DNA from: Pseudorasbora parva
Lineage: Eukaryota > Chordata > Actinopteri > Cypriniformes > Gobionidae
Direction: 5' to 3'
Length of the DNA: 64,000 nucleotides
NCBI RefSeq assembly: GCF_024679245.1
Contig: NC_090177.1
Location: forward strand, 27,740,675 to 27,804,674
Part shown: in pieces, positions 12,166 to 32,617 of the stretch
Position numbering within the stretch: the stretch's first letter is position 1
Layout: each line of letters opens with the position of its first letter
Notes under the pieces: generated by a model
The model's database searches: none
What the model was told of the DNA's origin: nothing
The model's input: the letters and a program-made list of their open reading frames with translations, nothing else
Program-made: the position numbers and the translations under genes

Positions 12166-13473
12166 TTATATATTAGGCTATTTATTTTTTAGTAAACAAT
12201 TAATATATAAAATCATTAACCTATACTTTATTAAAAATAGGAATTGTATCATGTGTGTGATATTTAGCTGGCTATATGCAGAAAAGTGCAATCAGACACA
12301 CAGATGAGGAAATCAATTCCTGCGCAAACACACAATGTAAGGTCCCAGTGCTCGTCAAATTAGTGAAGAAGCACCATATATAGACAGTAAATACCTCAAA
12401 GCATTCTTGAGTTATCACAGATTGCTTCTAAACTTGAAGACTCAAATTCCGTTTACCTTGAAGGAATGCTCGCTACGAACGAAACGACTGCGTCAAAGTA
12501 GCCCACACTAAAAAAATCGAGACACTGAAAAAAAAAAACTGAAAACTTACTTTTTACCTTAGATTTGTAATGAGGGCCTGCAGTGACTAGTGGCTTACAG
12601 TTTGAATTCAGTTACTGACGAGATAAATCAAGTTGAAACTTAAAATGAAAGACACAATTAATCATTTGAAACTATTATAATATGTTTTTCTTTAAAACCA
12701 TGCAGGGCACGTGGGCACTTTCCCCTAATTGCTTCCAAACTCTGACAGACTAGGCTACGCTTAAACCGATATTAGAAAGATTTATGGTGTTGATCGAGAC
12801 CGATCGTCACACTCACTTTCGAAGCTTCTCTTATTATAAAGGTAAGTCTAGCACATCAACTGTGGGGAGAGGTTGCGAAGTGCCTCCTGTGCGCAGTCGT
12901 TAAGACGAACTGAGCATTAATAATACCCTGCTGATCCCTTCTTGATTTGGAATAGGTTCATCCTGAGTGTTTCAGCGGCTACTAAACGCTGGGGGTTAAG
13001 GCTTGGTTTAATGCCTGTCTCTCACGAGGGGACGGCTGATACCGCGCGCTTTATGAATGAGGTGCCTCGTGAGGCCCTCTCCGCGCGAGCCTCATTAGCT
13101 GTCCATCAAACAGTTCCACGCCAGCGCGCGCTTCCCCCGGTCAGTCTCTGGTTATGTAAATAATCCTTACCCTGGTAATTTAATTTACGACATAATATAA
13201 ACTACAAAATATTGTAATAATTCAAATTTAAATGTACTAATTATTGTTTAATTAATGTTATTTTGGTGGAAAATATGCTAACCACCGTAATGTAAAGTAG
13301 CTATTTGTGAGGAAACCACCATGCAGGAAAATGCTTCGTTATTTGGATTTTTTTTCTTTCCCGTATATAAATCTATAAGAATTGTTCAATTGTTTCCCTT
13401 TAATTTTAAAATATTTCAATTCAATTCGTATTTTGTTATGGATTACTTAGCTCCCTATGCTGCTCTCGTTGCC
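12166..13473. other. no gene seen; CpG-bearing block near 12960-13160
   Basis: Mostly AT-rich. 12960-13160 has a cluster of CpGs (ACCGCGCGC, TCCGCGCGAG, CCAGCGCGCGC) and an uninterrupted 73-codon frame with no recognised domain. It may be a regulatory block of gata5. Confidence 0.35.
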
Positions 13474-13474
13474 A

Positions 13475-13530
<56 letters not shown>
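13474..13530. repeat. ATT trinucleotide repeat
   Basis: Pure (ATT)n. Confidence 0.97.
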
Positions 13531-13535
<5 letters not shown>

Positions 13536-14687
13536 ATGTTTAATAATAAAATATCATGACAGAAAATAAGTGTTAGCGGATCAAATTAGATTTTTACCTA
13601 ATGATTGTGTTGTAAACAATTCAAAATATATTTTTATTCATAAATAATTAGTTAAAGAGCATGGCTAAAGGGATTTCAAGCAGGCCCTTACTGTATCAAA
13701 ATGCTAAATCAATTAGTTATTCGTCGATTAATAAAAGTAATTAGTCTGTGGCGGATTCTCAACACGTCTGAATCCTCCACTGTCTGACGTCATTCCGTAT
13801 CACCTCTGTCTGCCAATCGCACTTTATCTCAGAATACTATCAACTGAATTATTACTTACAAACACGTTTGTATACTGAGAAAATTGTTTGTTTTGTTTAG
13901 CTAATGGCCTACAGATTTATCTATTTTTAATCCGCGTCTTAAACATGTTTGATAAACATTTAAACGGGGCTATTTATGCATTTGAATGAGTTCCAGAATA
14001 TAAAACACAACTTGTTTTGTTTTACTCATCGTTCGTTACACGTTAATAGCACTTCATTTGCGTTTTTTAGCGTCTTTAAATGTATAATCGCATAAGCCCT
14101 AGGCCTACATGTAGCCTATGTCAGCAATGCGCTCTGTAATAAGGCACGCTAATCTTTAGAAACATAAATAGGCCTAATTCACACAGGCTTCTGACATTTA
14201 ACAACACTAGAGATTTCAATAATATACAGAGAAACACACATACACACACTTAAAACACTTGGCATTGCGCGTGGCCGTTCATGCAGAACAGAATTTACAG
14301 TTCTTCTCTGCATCATTAAGTGCTTTGGTTGTCTGTCAAGGCGGCTGTGTGTGGCAGTCTGGGGATCTTTCACAATAATTCAACCAATAGCTGATAAATA
14401 CCCCCCCCCCCCCCCCCATAAATAAATAAATAATGCAACCTAACTCTAAAATTATTAATTTTGTTACTTAGACCTATTTTTATTTTAAGTTTGTGTGATT
14501 AGCCAAACTCTGGAACAATTGTTTATATCCTTTGACAAAACGAAACGGGCTCAATCCACCGATTTAGGCTACTCTTAAGTAAAGACGTCTTTGATTAAAT
14601 GAAACGCCTGAGAGGTAAAGGGGGATTTATTTAACCTCTACCCATGCAGGTTCCCCAGTGATTAAAACCAACCATAAACCATCGCTG

Positions 14688-14690
<3 letters not shown>
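13531..14690. other. no gene seen
   Basis: AT-rich, with a C17 run at 14401-14417. Nothing recognised. Confidence 0.4.
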
Positions 14691-14781
<91 letters not shown>

Positions 14782-14785
14782 CGCG
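14691..14785. repeat. compound CT, GT, GC repeat
   Basis: (CT)29, then (GT)12, then about six GC units. The alternating GT/GC part is a Z-DNA-prone sequence about 1 kb upstream of gata5. Confidence 0.95.
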
Positions 14786-15779
14786 CTCAGTTGTCCCCTT
14801 CACGCGTTTGTGGCGCGAGCAACGAGATCACAGGTCGCAACATCACTATTAATCTCATTATCAGCGGCCTGTCGAGGAGACTGATTGGCGACCACCATTC
14901 TGGAAGAATTTTCAACAGTTGCTTACTTCAATGTATAACTAAATAGCCTATCACAAAAGTAGCTTAAACCCATTTTATTTTTACTTAAAAATATTATAAA
15001 ACGAGCGTCACTAATTTTGTATTCAATTGTTATTTTAATCACAGTTTTATTTGAGAATTTATTATTGAGCTTTACATTAGCTCATATTATAGGCTATTTA
15101 TTATTAATATTTAAAACTATTTTATTTAAAAATAATATTTAATAATATTATTATCTTTAAAACTCTAATCGTTTTTATTTGAAAAAGGGAGGGGGTGATA
15201 GCTCAAACAATACCGCTAAGATAACAATATTTCCAACTGAGTATAATGAGTGTGATTATTGTTGTATCATCATACTAAGCTGTCGCTCGTATCTCTTATC
15301 TCTCTACAGCTTTTATAGAGAACACATCCAGATTTATCGGGTCATAAAATCGAGCTTTACGTTCTCGCACAGACAGCGAGGTTATTTTACTGCAACATTT
15401 TCATTTTACAATAAAGTAAAAACGAAATCCCAAGCAATTACAGCAGCGTAACAAAAACACGTAGCCTATATTAATACAGTGAGCTAATACTTCTATTTGA
15501 AACTTTTCAGAATTTGTTTTAATTTGTAAAATAGCCATGTGACTTTTGCATACAAAAATTTAGTTTGAATTGGTGCCTTTCCAACTGCGTGTAGGCTATG
15601 TCTCTTAAAAGTTAACTTTCATCGACTAAAAACAACCGTTTAAAATACAGTGGACTCAGCAAATATAGATCTCCAGGTGTAGGAGAACACCCCTCCTCCG
15701 CAAAACACCATCTAGACTATCCCTCTCATTCTTCTCCTCCTCCGTGGGTCCTACCTTTGGAGTGCGTCACGTGGTTCTG
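14786..15779 (+). promoter_or_regulatory. upstream region of gata5 with GATA, CCAAT-type and E-box motifs
   Basis: Non-coding. A GC-containing block at about 14800-14920 carries CATTATCAG (GATA core 14859-14862) and GATTGG. CTTATCT at 15295-15301 is a full AGATAAG site. GCGTCACGTGG near 15763-15773 combines CRE-like and E-box cores. TTATCT at 15839-15844 is a further GATA site just inside the presumed transcript. These are motif matches only. Confidence 0.4.
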
Positions 15780-16066
15780 CTCTTACAAATAACTCGCAGT
15801 AAAGTAGAGAGCAAATCAGTGAACAGTTATATTAGGCATTATCTGCTGGAGCAGCAGCAGCTATACCTCCAGATACAGGCAAGGCACAGTGACAACTCCA
15901 AACGCAGAGAGGACAACTACAAGTTTTTCTCGTGATTCGCCTTCTCGCTGAAGTTTGAATTCTGGGCTCAAAGCAAGAAGAAGAGAGTGGGAACTTCAAC
16001 AGCGACATTCAATCAAGTCACTTGGAAAAGAGGGTTCCTGACTTTATCACTAGCCGTCCTTATCTG
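15780..16066 (+). other. gata5: probable non-coding first exon of gata5 (5' end approximate)
   Basis: A donor (TATCTG then GTGAGA) follows 16066. The stretch before it is purine-rich, stop-containing and unlike the AT-rich flanks, and vertebrate GATA4/5/6 genes usually have a non-coding first exon. Consensus GATA sites occur inside it at 16044-16049 (TTATCA) and 16060-16065 (TTATCT, touching the donor). No clear TATA box fixes the start, so the 5' limit is a guess. Confidence 0.55.
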
Positions 16067-16608
16067 GTGAGATAATACAACAAGAGCTCTTGGATGAAAT
16101 TGTATAAGCCCTTTGCTTACAGCTATCAACGTTTTTATGTAATCTGCGTTTTCAATGATAAAATATAGATGTTGGAGAGATTACAGCGCAGTTTGATTCG
16201 ATCCCCGCAGATGATTTAATGGGTTCGGTAGTGTTTTCCCAGGGTATCTGAGACTGCTGCTGATAATTATTTATATCCCTATGTAAAGATATGGACAGTA
16301 ATTAATGTCATTTTAGTCTATTAAATACAAATAAGATACAGATAACCGAAAAAAAATCACGACAGTTATTCCGGTTTGTCCATCTTGACTGTAGCAATTA
16401 GCTTTTTTTGTTGTGATTTTTATTTTATTTTGATAGTCTATAGCCTAACGCAATAAAGCATCGTTCAAATGTTTGTTTGTGTGTGTGTGTAAAATATAAT
16501 AATGCATTCGTTCAGTAATTGTAAATTAAAACCTATTATCATTAGGCCTACATGTTTTATACATAATCTAATACTGAGAAAATAATTTGATGTTTGGTTT
16601 GTCACCAG
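16067..16608 (+). other. gata5 intron 1
   Basis: GTGAGA..CCAG intron, 542 bp, AT-rich, with no recognised element. Confidence 0.55.
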
Positions 16609-16746
16609 GAGTGAATTTCTTTTTACTGAGGCCGCTGTTCAAGAAACCATTGCATTGGAGATTTTGGACGTTATCGTGGCTTTTACAATTTGGGCGAATT
16701 TCAAGATTTCAAAATCTGAAAGGATAGTTTAGTCATTGGATACAAT
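16609..16746 (+). other. gata5: 5' untranslated part of gata5 exon 2
   Basis: An acceptor, GTCACCAG, ends at 16608. The following 138 bases lead to the start codon at 16747, whose context ACAATATGT has A at -3. No upstream ATG in good context was seen here. Confidence 0.6.
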
Positions 16747-23948
<7,202 letters not shown>

Positions 23949-24650
23949 ACTGACACCTACTACCTTCTCTAAACCTCTCCAGTGCATTCTGGAAGATAAG
24001 ACTTTTAACAAGATCTACCTAATAGAACATTTACACAAATGTAGACAGACAGAGCTTAGGAATGCAAGATGGACTGTACTTTGTGCTATTGCCTCGTTGA
24101 TTTACCGGGGCATATCTGTGACTGCTACACAGCCGATTCATGCAATTCCACCAAAAATACGGCGGGCGACAAGCAGCGACTCAGCAACAGTTCTCAAGTT
24201 CCTTAAGCAATGATCGGGAGGACAAAAAACATGCTTTTTATGGCTTCTGAACATGTTTCATGGCTTAGATGTTAATGATTAACTTTTAAGATACATTATT
24301 TATGTTGAGATAAGAATGGTGGAGGCGCACAAGTCTCTCCCATAATTCCCCTTATCCTTCAGGGAATGCATCTTTATGGTCGCTATGACTTTAGATCGCA
24401 TACTTTCCCTGGATGAGGCTTTTAAAAGTTTCCTTGTTGTCTTTGCTGATTCCAGACTCTGTTAATGCTCTATTGTATTCCTCCGATGATCCGAAGTGCA
24501 ATGACCCTCACTTTTTAGCAAATTTTGAAAAGGCACACATTTTAATTGTTCAAAATTTTGTGTTTTGTCAGAATATGTTAACCTAAATTTATTTGCTGTA
24601 TTTTGTTGATATATATTGGAATTATATCATTGTTTTATTGCATATAAAAT
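23949..24650 (+). other. gata5: probable 3' untranslated region of gata5
   Basis: No canonical AATAAA was seen in the 1.5 kb after the stop. A TATAAA variant lies at 24643-24648 within ATATAAAATTGCC and is the best candidate polyadenylation signal. A C16-A12 homopolymer junction follows at 24720-24748. Confidence 0.4.
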
Positions 24651-25936
24651 TGCCAAACATTTTCTTTGTGTCTGCACTTGTTTGTGGAAATGTTAATTCT
24701 CCTTAAAGGGATCGATTCACCCCCCCCCCCCCCCCCAAAAAAAAAAAAGTCTGTAATCATTTGTGCACACCTAATTCTTCCAAACCTGTTTGAATTCATT
24801 TCTTCTTCTCAATATAAAAGAAGATATTTTCACATTTGGGCGATTTATCCTTTTACATTTTGTGGGTTTTAAACATTAATTTATGGAAATAAGTTGAAAA
24901 TATATAGTAAACACAACAAAATGGAAAAAAAAGAGAGAGATGTAAACATCTCTTGAAGAATCTTCTTTATGTAGGTGAATGATGGATCTGACAGGGAAAA
25001 ACATTTTATTATTATATTTTTACAACAGTTTCATACTGCTTTTATTATAACGAGGAACCAGAGGGTGATTTCCATTTATATGATTGATATTAGTGTTTTC
25101 AGTGTCCACAAACAGTTCTGTGAACTTTAAACGGATCTAACAACCCAATCTTATGGCAATTTGTAACCATTTTTACATTTTGCTGAATTAATTTCATATG
25201 AATTTGTTTAATCTTATTTGTATGGTTCCGTATGATCTGCTTACGCCCCAATGACCGTTAGGATCCGGGATGGGCCCTCATGCTTACTGTTTTTCTAAAA
25301 ACGGTATGTTTTCATAAATCCTATCGTAATCAATACTTACATTTTCGGAAGAGATCAGAATAATTGAAGGTTTGTATATTTTTGTGCTTCATTCCCACAA
25401 AAAAATGACCAAAAGTTCCATTCAACATGACTAGGTAGTTTGTTAATTTTTAAAACATACTGATTTTATAATGCCAAGACGTAGGCCATTCAGGAATTGT
25501 ATATGAACGCTTTGATGTTTATGACTTTATACAGTTCTTTTGTGTAACCTGTATCCTCCTAGGTGTTGTTGAGTGTTTGCCTGAATGACTCTCGGTGTCT
25601 GAGCGTACCTCTCTCCGCAGAGTGTTGTCGATCAAAGGTTGCGTTCCAGCTTGGCTTTATGGTGCTAAGGTTTTGGGTTGGGCTAGAATATGTTGGCTCT
25701 AGGCAGGCGCGTCAGCATGTAGCCCACCCGCTTTACAGCCCCATGGCGACAGAGAGGCACCGTCATCCACCTTTATTGCTATTGGCCAAATTAGCTTGCG
25801 TTATCTCGTGGTGTCTAAGTTTGTTTCCCAGGTGATGAGGTGCCGGGTCAAGAAACTGTTGCATCAGGTTCATAACCTCAACCTCATAAGTAATGCTTTA
25901 TAAGCAATATTTCATTGATTGTTTTATACGCCCATG
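24651..25936. other. no gene seen; TTCACCC fragment and homopolymers
   Basis: 24705-24830 is a degraded TTAA-family fragment around a C/A homopolymer pair (24720-24748). The rest is unrecognised, including a 90-codon frame at 25563-25835 without a domain. Confidence 0.4.
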
Positions 25937-26019
<83 letters not shown>

Positions 26020-26048
26020 TTCTTCATCTTTATCTTCATCATCATCAC
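25937..26048. repeat. ATC trinucleotide repeat
   Basis: Pure (TCA)n to 26019, then interrupted with TCT/TTC units. The poly-Asp frame on the minus strand is an artefact of the repeat. Confidence 0.97.
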
Positions 26049-26224
26049 ACAACTCACTGAATAATTGTCTCTTCTGAAATGAGGTTCTCTTCAAACAAGG
26101 TTCAACAGAGGGGCTAGCGATTGGCAAAGAGCGCTAACCAGGCATACAAGACCCTCTGCAAAAAGTTTAAATGTGTCTTGAGCCTGCATACTGACATTAA
26201 AACAAGTGACAAGCACTACTTGTT

Positions 26225-26915
26225 CAAATTGGTTAATTAAAATGAGCTAAAGCAACACAATTGCTATAAATTGTGCCCTAACTTAATTTGATTGTGTTCA
26301 ATCTAATTAATTGTAAAAATGTATGGAAAAAGTTTTACTTTGTTTGTGTTGGGATTACATGAATGATTTGCTTTCATTAACTGAATTTGGGCGGTGCTTG
26401 TTATTTCCCAGCATGCTTTGCATACTGCTGAATTGAAATTAAGTGTTATTTTATGTGTTTTTGAGCAAGATCAGAAAAGGGGGAGACTTGATAGTGTGTA
26501 ATAGTGTTTAATGTTCAATTATGCTGGAAATAAAACCATTTAAATTACCATTTGTTACCATTGTGGATAATTCTTTCAAGCTGTGGACTGATACAGATGA
26601 ACTGCTGAAGGAGCATTTAATGCTTAGCATTTAAAATGCTAATGTGTGTTATATCTAGCAAAAAAAGAAAAAAAGTTAATTGTCTTGTAATTCAGTTGTT
26701 GTAATCAGTCTTGTAATTCAGTTGTTTGACACTAAAATATATGAAATTGAATGCCTGAATCATGCCATATAAAATTCACTATGAGACAACTTAAAATGAC
26801 TTCATTCCATGATGTTGAAGTTACATGAACAAATTATGTTTGTTTAACTTGATTCATGTGGGACCAATGTACTAGATTAAATCATGTAAATCTAACACTT
26901 GTTTTTGACTGGTAC
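26225..26915. mobile_element. second copy of the 7301-8021 element
   Basis: Shares CTAACTTAATTTGATTGTGT, TAATAGTGTTTAATG and GTTGAAGTTACATGAACAAA in the same order and orientation. The exact CACTGAAA ends are not preserved. Confidence 0.65.
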
Positions 26916-29588
26916 AATTAAATTAACAACCTTTTTACAACATTTTCCATAGTCTATGTTTAATGATAATTTCACATCCCCAAAGGTCTCGAACAGATCG
27001 TGGCGATTTTCAGAAATGCTTGCGGTTAAGGCAGTTTAAACTTATTTTTCCTAATTTCCATTATTCATTAAGATGGATTTTTCCGCCTTTAATATTTTCT
27101 CTCTCGGTTGAGCGTTATGGAGACAAAGACAGATTTTTCCCAGGGTCACCCTGCTTCATTCATTTTCTCTGCAGTGCACTCTCTATCCTGTGGTGAAAAA
27201 AAAAAAAACCTAAACAAAAACACAGGATATTGTAGCAGTTCTGACCATGAAGGAAATTTTGGAGGGGGTGACAATTCATCCTTCTGTGTGACAGTGGACT
27301 CAGCTGAAGGATTGCTGCTTTGTGAATGTACATGTGTGTGTCACAGCGTGATGTATGGCTGTACACATTTTGTGCCTGTAACTGCATCTGACATGCTGCA
27401 GAAATCACCAGAATATTGGCTGAGGAATTCTGGGATGCTCCATGGATTCATGCGACTAAACATAGTATAGAAAACACAGGCTTTATTTCAAACTCCTAAC
27501 GAACTTCAAAAATGTACTTTCTTATTCAGTATTTCTTGTTTTCCAAAATTTTTATATTTTATATATTTTATAATTTTATTTTTAAAAGCTATTCCTGTGA
27601 TTGCAAAGCTGAATTTTCAGCAGCCATTGCTAATCATGCAACCATTAATAATTATGGCTGATTAATATGTGGTAACCGTAATATATTTTTTATAATAATG
27701 TAAAAGCCTTCTGCTACAAATGCATACATGCTTAACAAAATTATTAATTTATATACAAGAAAATCTTACTGACACCAAGCTTTGAATAGTAGTGTGATCT
27801 TAAACAAGGTTGCTTAAGAAGCAAAACTGTATAAAATGTTAACAGTTGTTTTCTATTTATAACATAGTAATAGTCTCTATGTTATATTAAATATCTATTC
27901 ATCTTTTTAATATGTGTCGTAAATGTTATTTTCTTGTTTGTTTTAAGCATAAATCTATGGTTTATTTTCAAAATAAGAAAATCTAATGCAATTTTGGTAT
28001 ATATAAAGTATATTTATCTAACTTAAAGAATATGGTTATTATGTTACAGAGATTTCTTAAGTTTTAGTGGAAAACAAAAATTACAAATTTAAAACATTAT
28101 TTTTGTAACCATCAAGTTCTACCAGCATGAGAATCCACGTGCGTACACACGCGTATGCGCGCGCAGCCGCGCACGATAAAATTAATGCTGTCAATCATAA
28201 ACCTCAGTGGCATACGAGGTTAATGATATTCTTCTAAGTATTACAACTGCTCTGTGAATCATTTCAAATGACTGCATCAGAAATCAAGATTTAAAACTAG
28301 AACTGTTTAATGGGAAAATGATGTGCGCCTGTTAACCCTATAAGACGCACCTACATTTTGTTCACCTGTGTGCACTTGTGTATTTGTCAGGGCAGTTTGT
28401 GTTGGGGATTTCCTCAGAATGAGCAATCAAATAGCAAAGCTGCCATGCAGAGCCAGAACACACTAAAACTGCAATGTGTTCTTATATAACCCCACTATAA
28501 GACCTGGGCCAGAGAACAAGCCAAGTGTGGGGGAGAAAGAGAGACTGTGGCTGGAAAAAGAAGGAGAGAATCAACAATAATGTCTTGCTCCAAAGGTGCA
28601 TCCAGCTTACGTCTTCGTTTAGAAATGCTTCTTTGTCTTGAGGACTATCAGAGGTGAACGAGAAGGATCAAGCAGCAGTGTTCTCATTTCTCACCTTTTA
28701 GTTGCGTCAACATTTTTGCCAGTCTGCAGTTCTCAAAGAAAACCAAGGCCACTGGCTTTCAGAACGCACTATCAGTAAAATGACCTTAGAGGTGCCCTGT
28801 GTACTTTAAGCTATAGCATTTGTGAACTATTAAGTCTGCCAAAGCTTTCTTTCTCTTGCAGTCTCTCTGTCTTCACAGCATTACACCGACTGACTGCCTT
28901 ATTGGCCCCCTGCAACTAAAAAAAACACCCCCTCATTCCCTAAGACACACATTGTCACTAGCACTAGTGTGTTTGTGTTAGTAGCTCTTGGGGGTTCACC
29001 ACAGGACTCCTATTATATTGTAATTGAGGACTCTGTTCTTGAATATGACCCCCACTTTTCACATTCTGGAAGAATACAGAGTAACTGGGACAAATGGTTC
29101 AATTCAGAGGACAAATGAATATATTCTTCATAGGCCAAACTTATCATATGTCGTAATTATAATAATTAGAATTAACCCTAATCACAGATGAAATTACAGC
29201 AAGCCCAATATTATTTTATTCAAAATAAAAATACCAGACAGAAAAGAACCAAGTCATTCAGGTTTGATATGACGTGAGGGTGCGTAATGTTGACACATTT
29301 TAATTTTTGGGTGAATTTTAACAATATAGTAAAAGAAAAAAAATCCCAGTCCCTTTGGATGTGTCCTAAATGATTGAAGGAGAGTCCCTCTCTCCTCATG
29401 CACTCACAAAAACAAAAACAAGAGGGTGACCCCGCCTATCCAAAGGTCAAGGTGCGCACAGGCCAAAGGTTGTGTTACAACTAAAGGCCCATAAAACAAA
29501 GTGCATCTATGTACAAATTATCACAGCAAAATGGCACATGCACACACACTCAAATCTAGCATGCTCTCATATAGGCCACTGCAACTAC

Positions 29589-29592
<4 letters not shown>
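26916..29592. other. no gene seen
   Basis: 27590-27790 is a fragment of the TCACATGATCCTT family (CCTGTGATTGCAAAGCTGAA, then AATCTTACTGACACCAAGC). 28140-28175 has a short alternating purine/pyrimidine CpG cluster. No gene recognised. Confidence 0.4.

Positions 29593-29668
<76 letters not shown>
29593..29668. repeat. CA microsatellite
   Basis: Pure (CA)n, 76 bp. Confidence 0.97.
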
Positions 29669-29671
<3 letters not shown>

Positions 29672-29954
29672 TGGTCTATGTGGTTTACAGGGACTCTCCA
29701 TAGGCGTAATGGTTTTTATACCGTACAAACCGTATTTTCTATCCCCCTACACTGCCCCTGTCCCTAAACCTACCCATCACAGGAAACATTCTGCATTTTT
29801 TCTTTTTTAAAAAAACATCATTTAGTATGTTTTTAAGGCCATTTGAATTATGGGGACATTTGATATGTCCTCATAAACCACATTTATAGTGTAATACCAG
29901 TGTAATACCCATGTAGTTATACAAATTTGTGTCCTCATAAACCACATAAACAGG

Positions 29955-29956
<2 letters not shown>

Positions 29957-30006
<50 letters not shown>
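29957..30006. repeat. CA microsatellite
   Basis: Pure (CA)n, about 50 bp. Confidence 0.97.
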
Positions 30007-30013
<7 letters not shown>

Positions 30014-30686
30014 CCGGACACACACCTGGCCATTTGTCAGCTTCATTAGACACGTATATCAAATACTCACTGCCTGTTACACGATCACAGTCAACAGTGT
30101 GTTACTCATTAACATGTTTTAAATCATAAATGGCATTTTTTATGATTTATAAAAAAAAAAATGTGAAGTCCATTGCTGGGATGTTAGCATATATTGACAT
30201 GTGCATGTCATTTTAGCTAATATTATTAAATCAGCTCTACCAGCTTTTCTCCTTCTTCTGTTTTCATTTTTTTTTCTTCCACAGATTGCAAAACGAATCA
30301 GTATTAATTGTACTATTCTGTCACCTTGTACTGCAATGGGTCATTTAAAACCTTATGTCCACAAGCATAGGTAAATGTTTTACCAACTTTGACTACCATG
30401 TCTTGAATATGGAAAGTGGTGTTAACATTTAATTCTTAAAATTAACTAGAACTTGTTTGAATTACTATAGTAGGTAAACATGCAGTGAGCAGTATATTAA
30501 ATGTCATTAGTATTTTAAATATTAATACAGCAACTAAGGATATTTTCAGTACTGGGACAGCTAGTGACCAATAATAAAATAAATATCATCAAATTAATAA
30601 GTAATAATACAAATAATAATAATAGATTTTATTTAAGTACTGCTGTTATAATGAATATTTACTAGAAAAATAGAAAAAGATGGCTG
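30007..30686. other. no gene seen
   Basis: AT-rich; nothing recognised. Confidence 0.4.
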
Positions 30687-31080
30687 GTCACCATGGAAGT
30701 TTGTTTCCGTCACAGAATAAAAAATAAAAAAAGGTAATTATGACTTTTTATCTCAGAAATGCATGATATAAAGTAGCAATTGTGAGTTATATAAAGTGGA
30801 ATTGTGAGAAAATGTCTTCTTACTTTGCAACTCGCAACTGCAACTTTGTCTCGCAATTCTGACTTTATAACTCGCAATTGCGACTTAATGTCTCACAATT
30901 TTGACTTTATAACTTGCAAATGTGACTTTATGTCTTGCAATTCTGACTATATAATTCACAATAACGACTTTATATTTCTTTAAAAAAAAATCAGAATTGT
31001 GAGTTGTAATTGTGAAATAAAAAGTTACAATTATCTTTTAAAATACTTTATTCTGTGGAGGAAACAAACCTCCAGGTCAC
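30687..31080. mobile_element. inverted-repeat element with internal subrepeats
   Basis: GGAAGTTTGTTTCC then GTCACAGAATAAA (30695-30722) is mirrored by TTTATTCTGTGGAGGAAACA then AACCTCC at the right (ends 31073). The interior is built of repeated variants of GACTTTATAACTCGCAATTG. Confidence 0.75.
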
Positions 31081-32617
31081 TACTAGTAAATTATGGTCCT
31101 AAGAAAAAAAAAAAAGTTACTAGCATAAAGTTACTAGCTAATTTTAAGGAATAAATGTGTAAGCGGCTTGCCATATCTTGATGTGTGCGAAGGTAAGTGG
31201 AATTGGGAGGGGCTGTTGTGCGCGTGTGTGTCCTCGTGCATTTTTCCTGTTATGGGAATTAATGCCATTTCACATGGGTATTATTAGAGGTGACCGTTAC
31301 TAAACTTAGCCTCATTCTCTAAGTTATTCATTCTCTAAGTTTGTCCATGCATAGACAAAAAGAAATGGCAACAAATAACAGACCGACGAGGAAAATGCCA
31401 AAATAAGAAGGAAAATAGCATTGTAAACGATGAGACGGAGACGTCTGAGAGCGATGACTTCCGTGGCCGGGAGCAAGATCGTTTCCTTGCCGTGGAAAAA
31501 TAGTCAGGAAGGGGAAAAATGTTGAGGGGTAGGTGGGATAAAGAGTAAGAAAAAACTCCATCTACGTCTACAATCAATGCACCCCTCCTCCCCCATGTCG
31601 CCGCCATCTCTCAGTCTCAGGCCGTAATTTACGACCCCTCGCTATTTATTTGACTCACACCTCCCGGTAAAGCTCCGTTAAGAAACTTCACACTATTGCG
31701 TGCAGTTGAATCACTTTGGCAGCTCGTTTCGCAGGTATATTGTTTAAAACCGTGAATTATGTTTTGTCCAGGTTTTGTCACGAAAATGTGCGTGTGAATT
31801 CTGTGAAATGACTAGGCTACTTCTCAATTTATTGTGATGTGCCTGAGTTATGAAATGTCCAATCTCTTTATTTTTACTTTTCTAAATAGATGTTTTAGGT
31901 TCCTCGTAGCTGAGGTTTCACCTCCCCTTCAACTTTGAACCCTTAACGTTAGTTCCAAAAAAAATCCCTGCTTGTAACAAGTCAGTAAAACAACAACAAC
32001 AACAACAAAAAAACATACAATTTTGAAAATCTCCTAAATTGTGGTATTCTATCTGTAGAACCGATGTGTGGTTTGTGAGAGAGTGTCGATTCATCTGTCA
32101 TCAGGGAGGCTTGGTAAGGAGACTTTGCGGAGCCCAGAACTCAGGGGTCAAGTCCAGGTTTTCCCAGCCCCCAGCATCCCTCCCGCTCTCCTCCGTTCCA
32201 GAGAGATGGACAGGATCAGGGAGAGGCGTGAAGGGATGGGGAGGAGAGGACATGAGCCTAAAGTGATAGATTGATGCTTAAGATGAGGAACAGTGGGAAC
32301 GGATATTATGGACGAAAAACAGTTTACTTTTGCATTTCGCAGCCAACTTGTTTGGCTTCTGCATGCAGTTTTTTTTTTTTTTTAATGGTTGTGATTCTGT
32401 GGTTGTGAGTCTTTTTAAAAATGCTCAATCCTGATGGTAAAGGCTGTGTATTTTGCGTATTGTTAGGGAAACAGCATCCATTTTGCTAATGTTTTCCGAA
32501 ACTTTCAAGAAAAATGAAATACGCCCCAGGACGTTTAAAATATACACAGAATTTTATTCAGAACTTAATGGGAATATTAGGAAAACAGTCTTAGTTAGAA
32601 AACAATATATATATATA
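31081..32617. other. no gene assigned; exon-like and promoter-like sequence
   Basis: 31560-31734 is less AT-rich, has GCCGCCATCTC (YY1-type, 31600-31610) and ends in a donor-like GCAG then GTATAT. 32040-32275 holds short open frames with a splice-acceptor-like TCCGTTCCAG. No protein family recognised. Confidence 0.3.

Noticed and set aside
12942..13163. 73-codon frame in a CpG-bearing block considered as an exon
   Set aside because: No acceptor/donor pair in phase and no domain; a regulatory block is the simpler reading.
25924..26127. Poly-aspartate frame
   Set aside because: It is the translation of the ATC repeat.
32039..32274. Short frames beginning MDRIRERREG considered as a coding exon
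   Set aside because: Only 22 codons after the acceptor-like site before a stop, and no family match.
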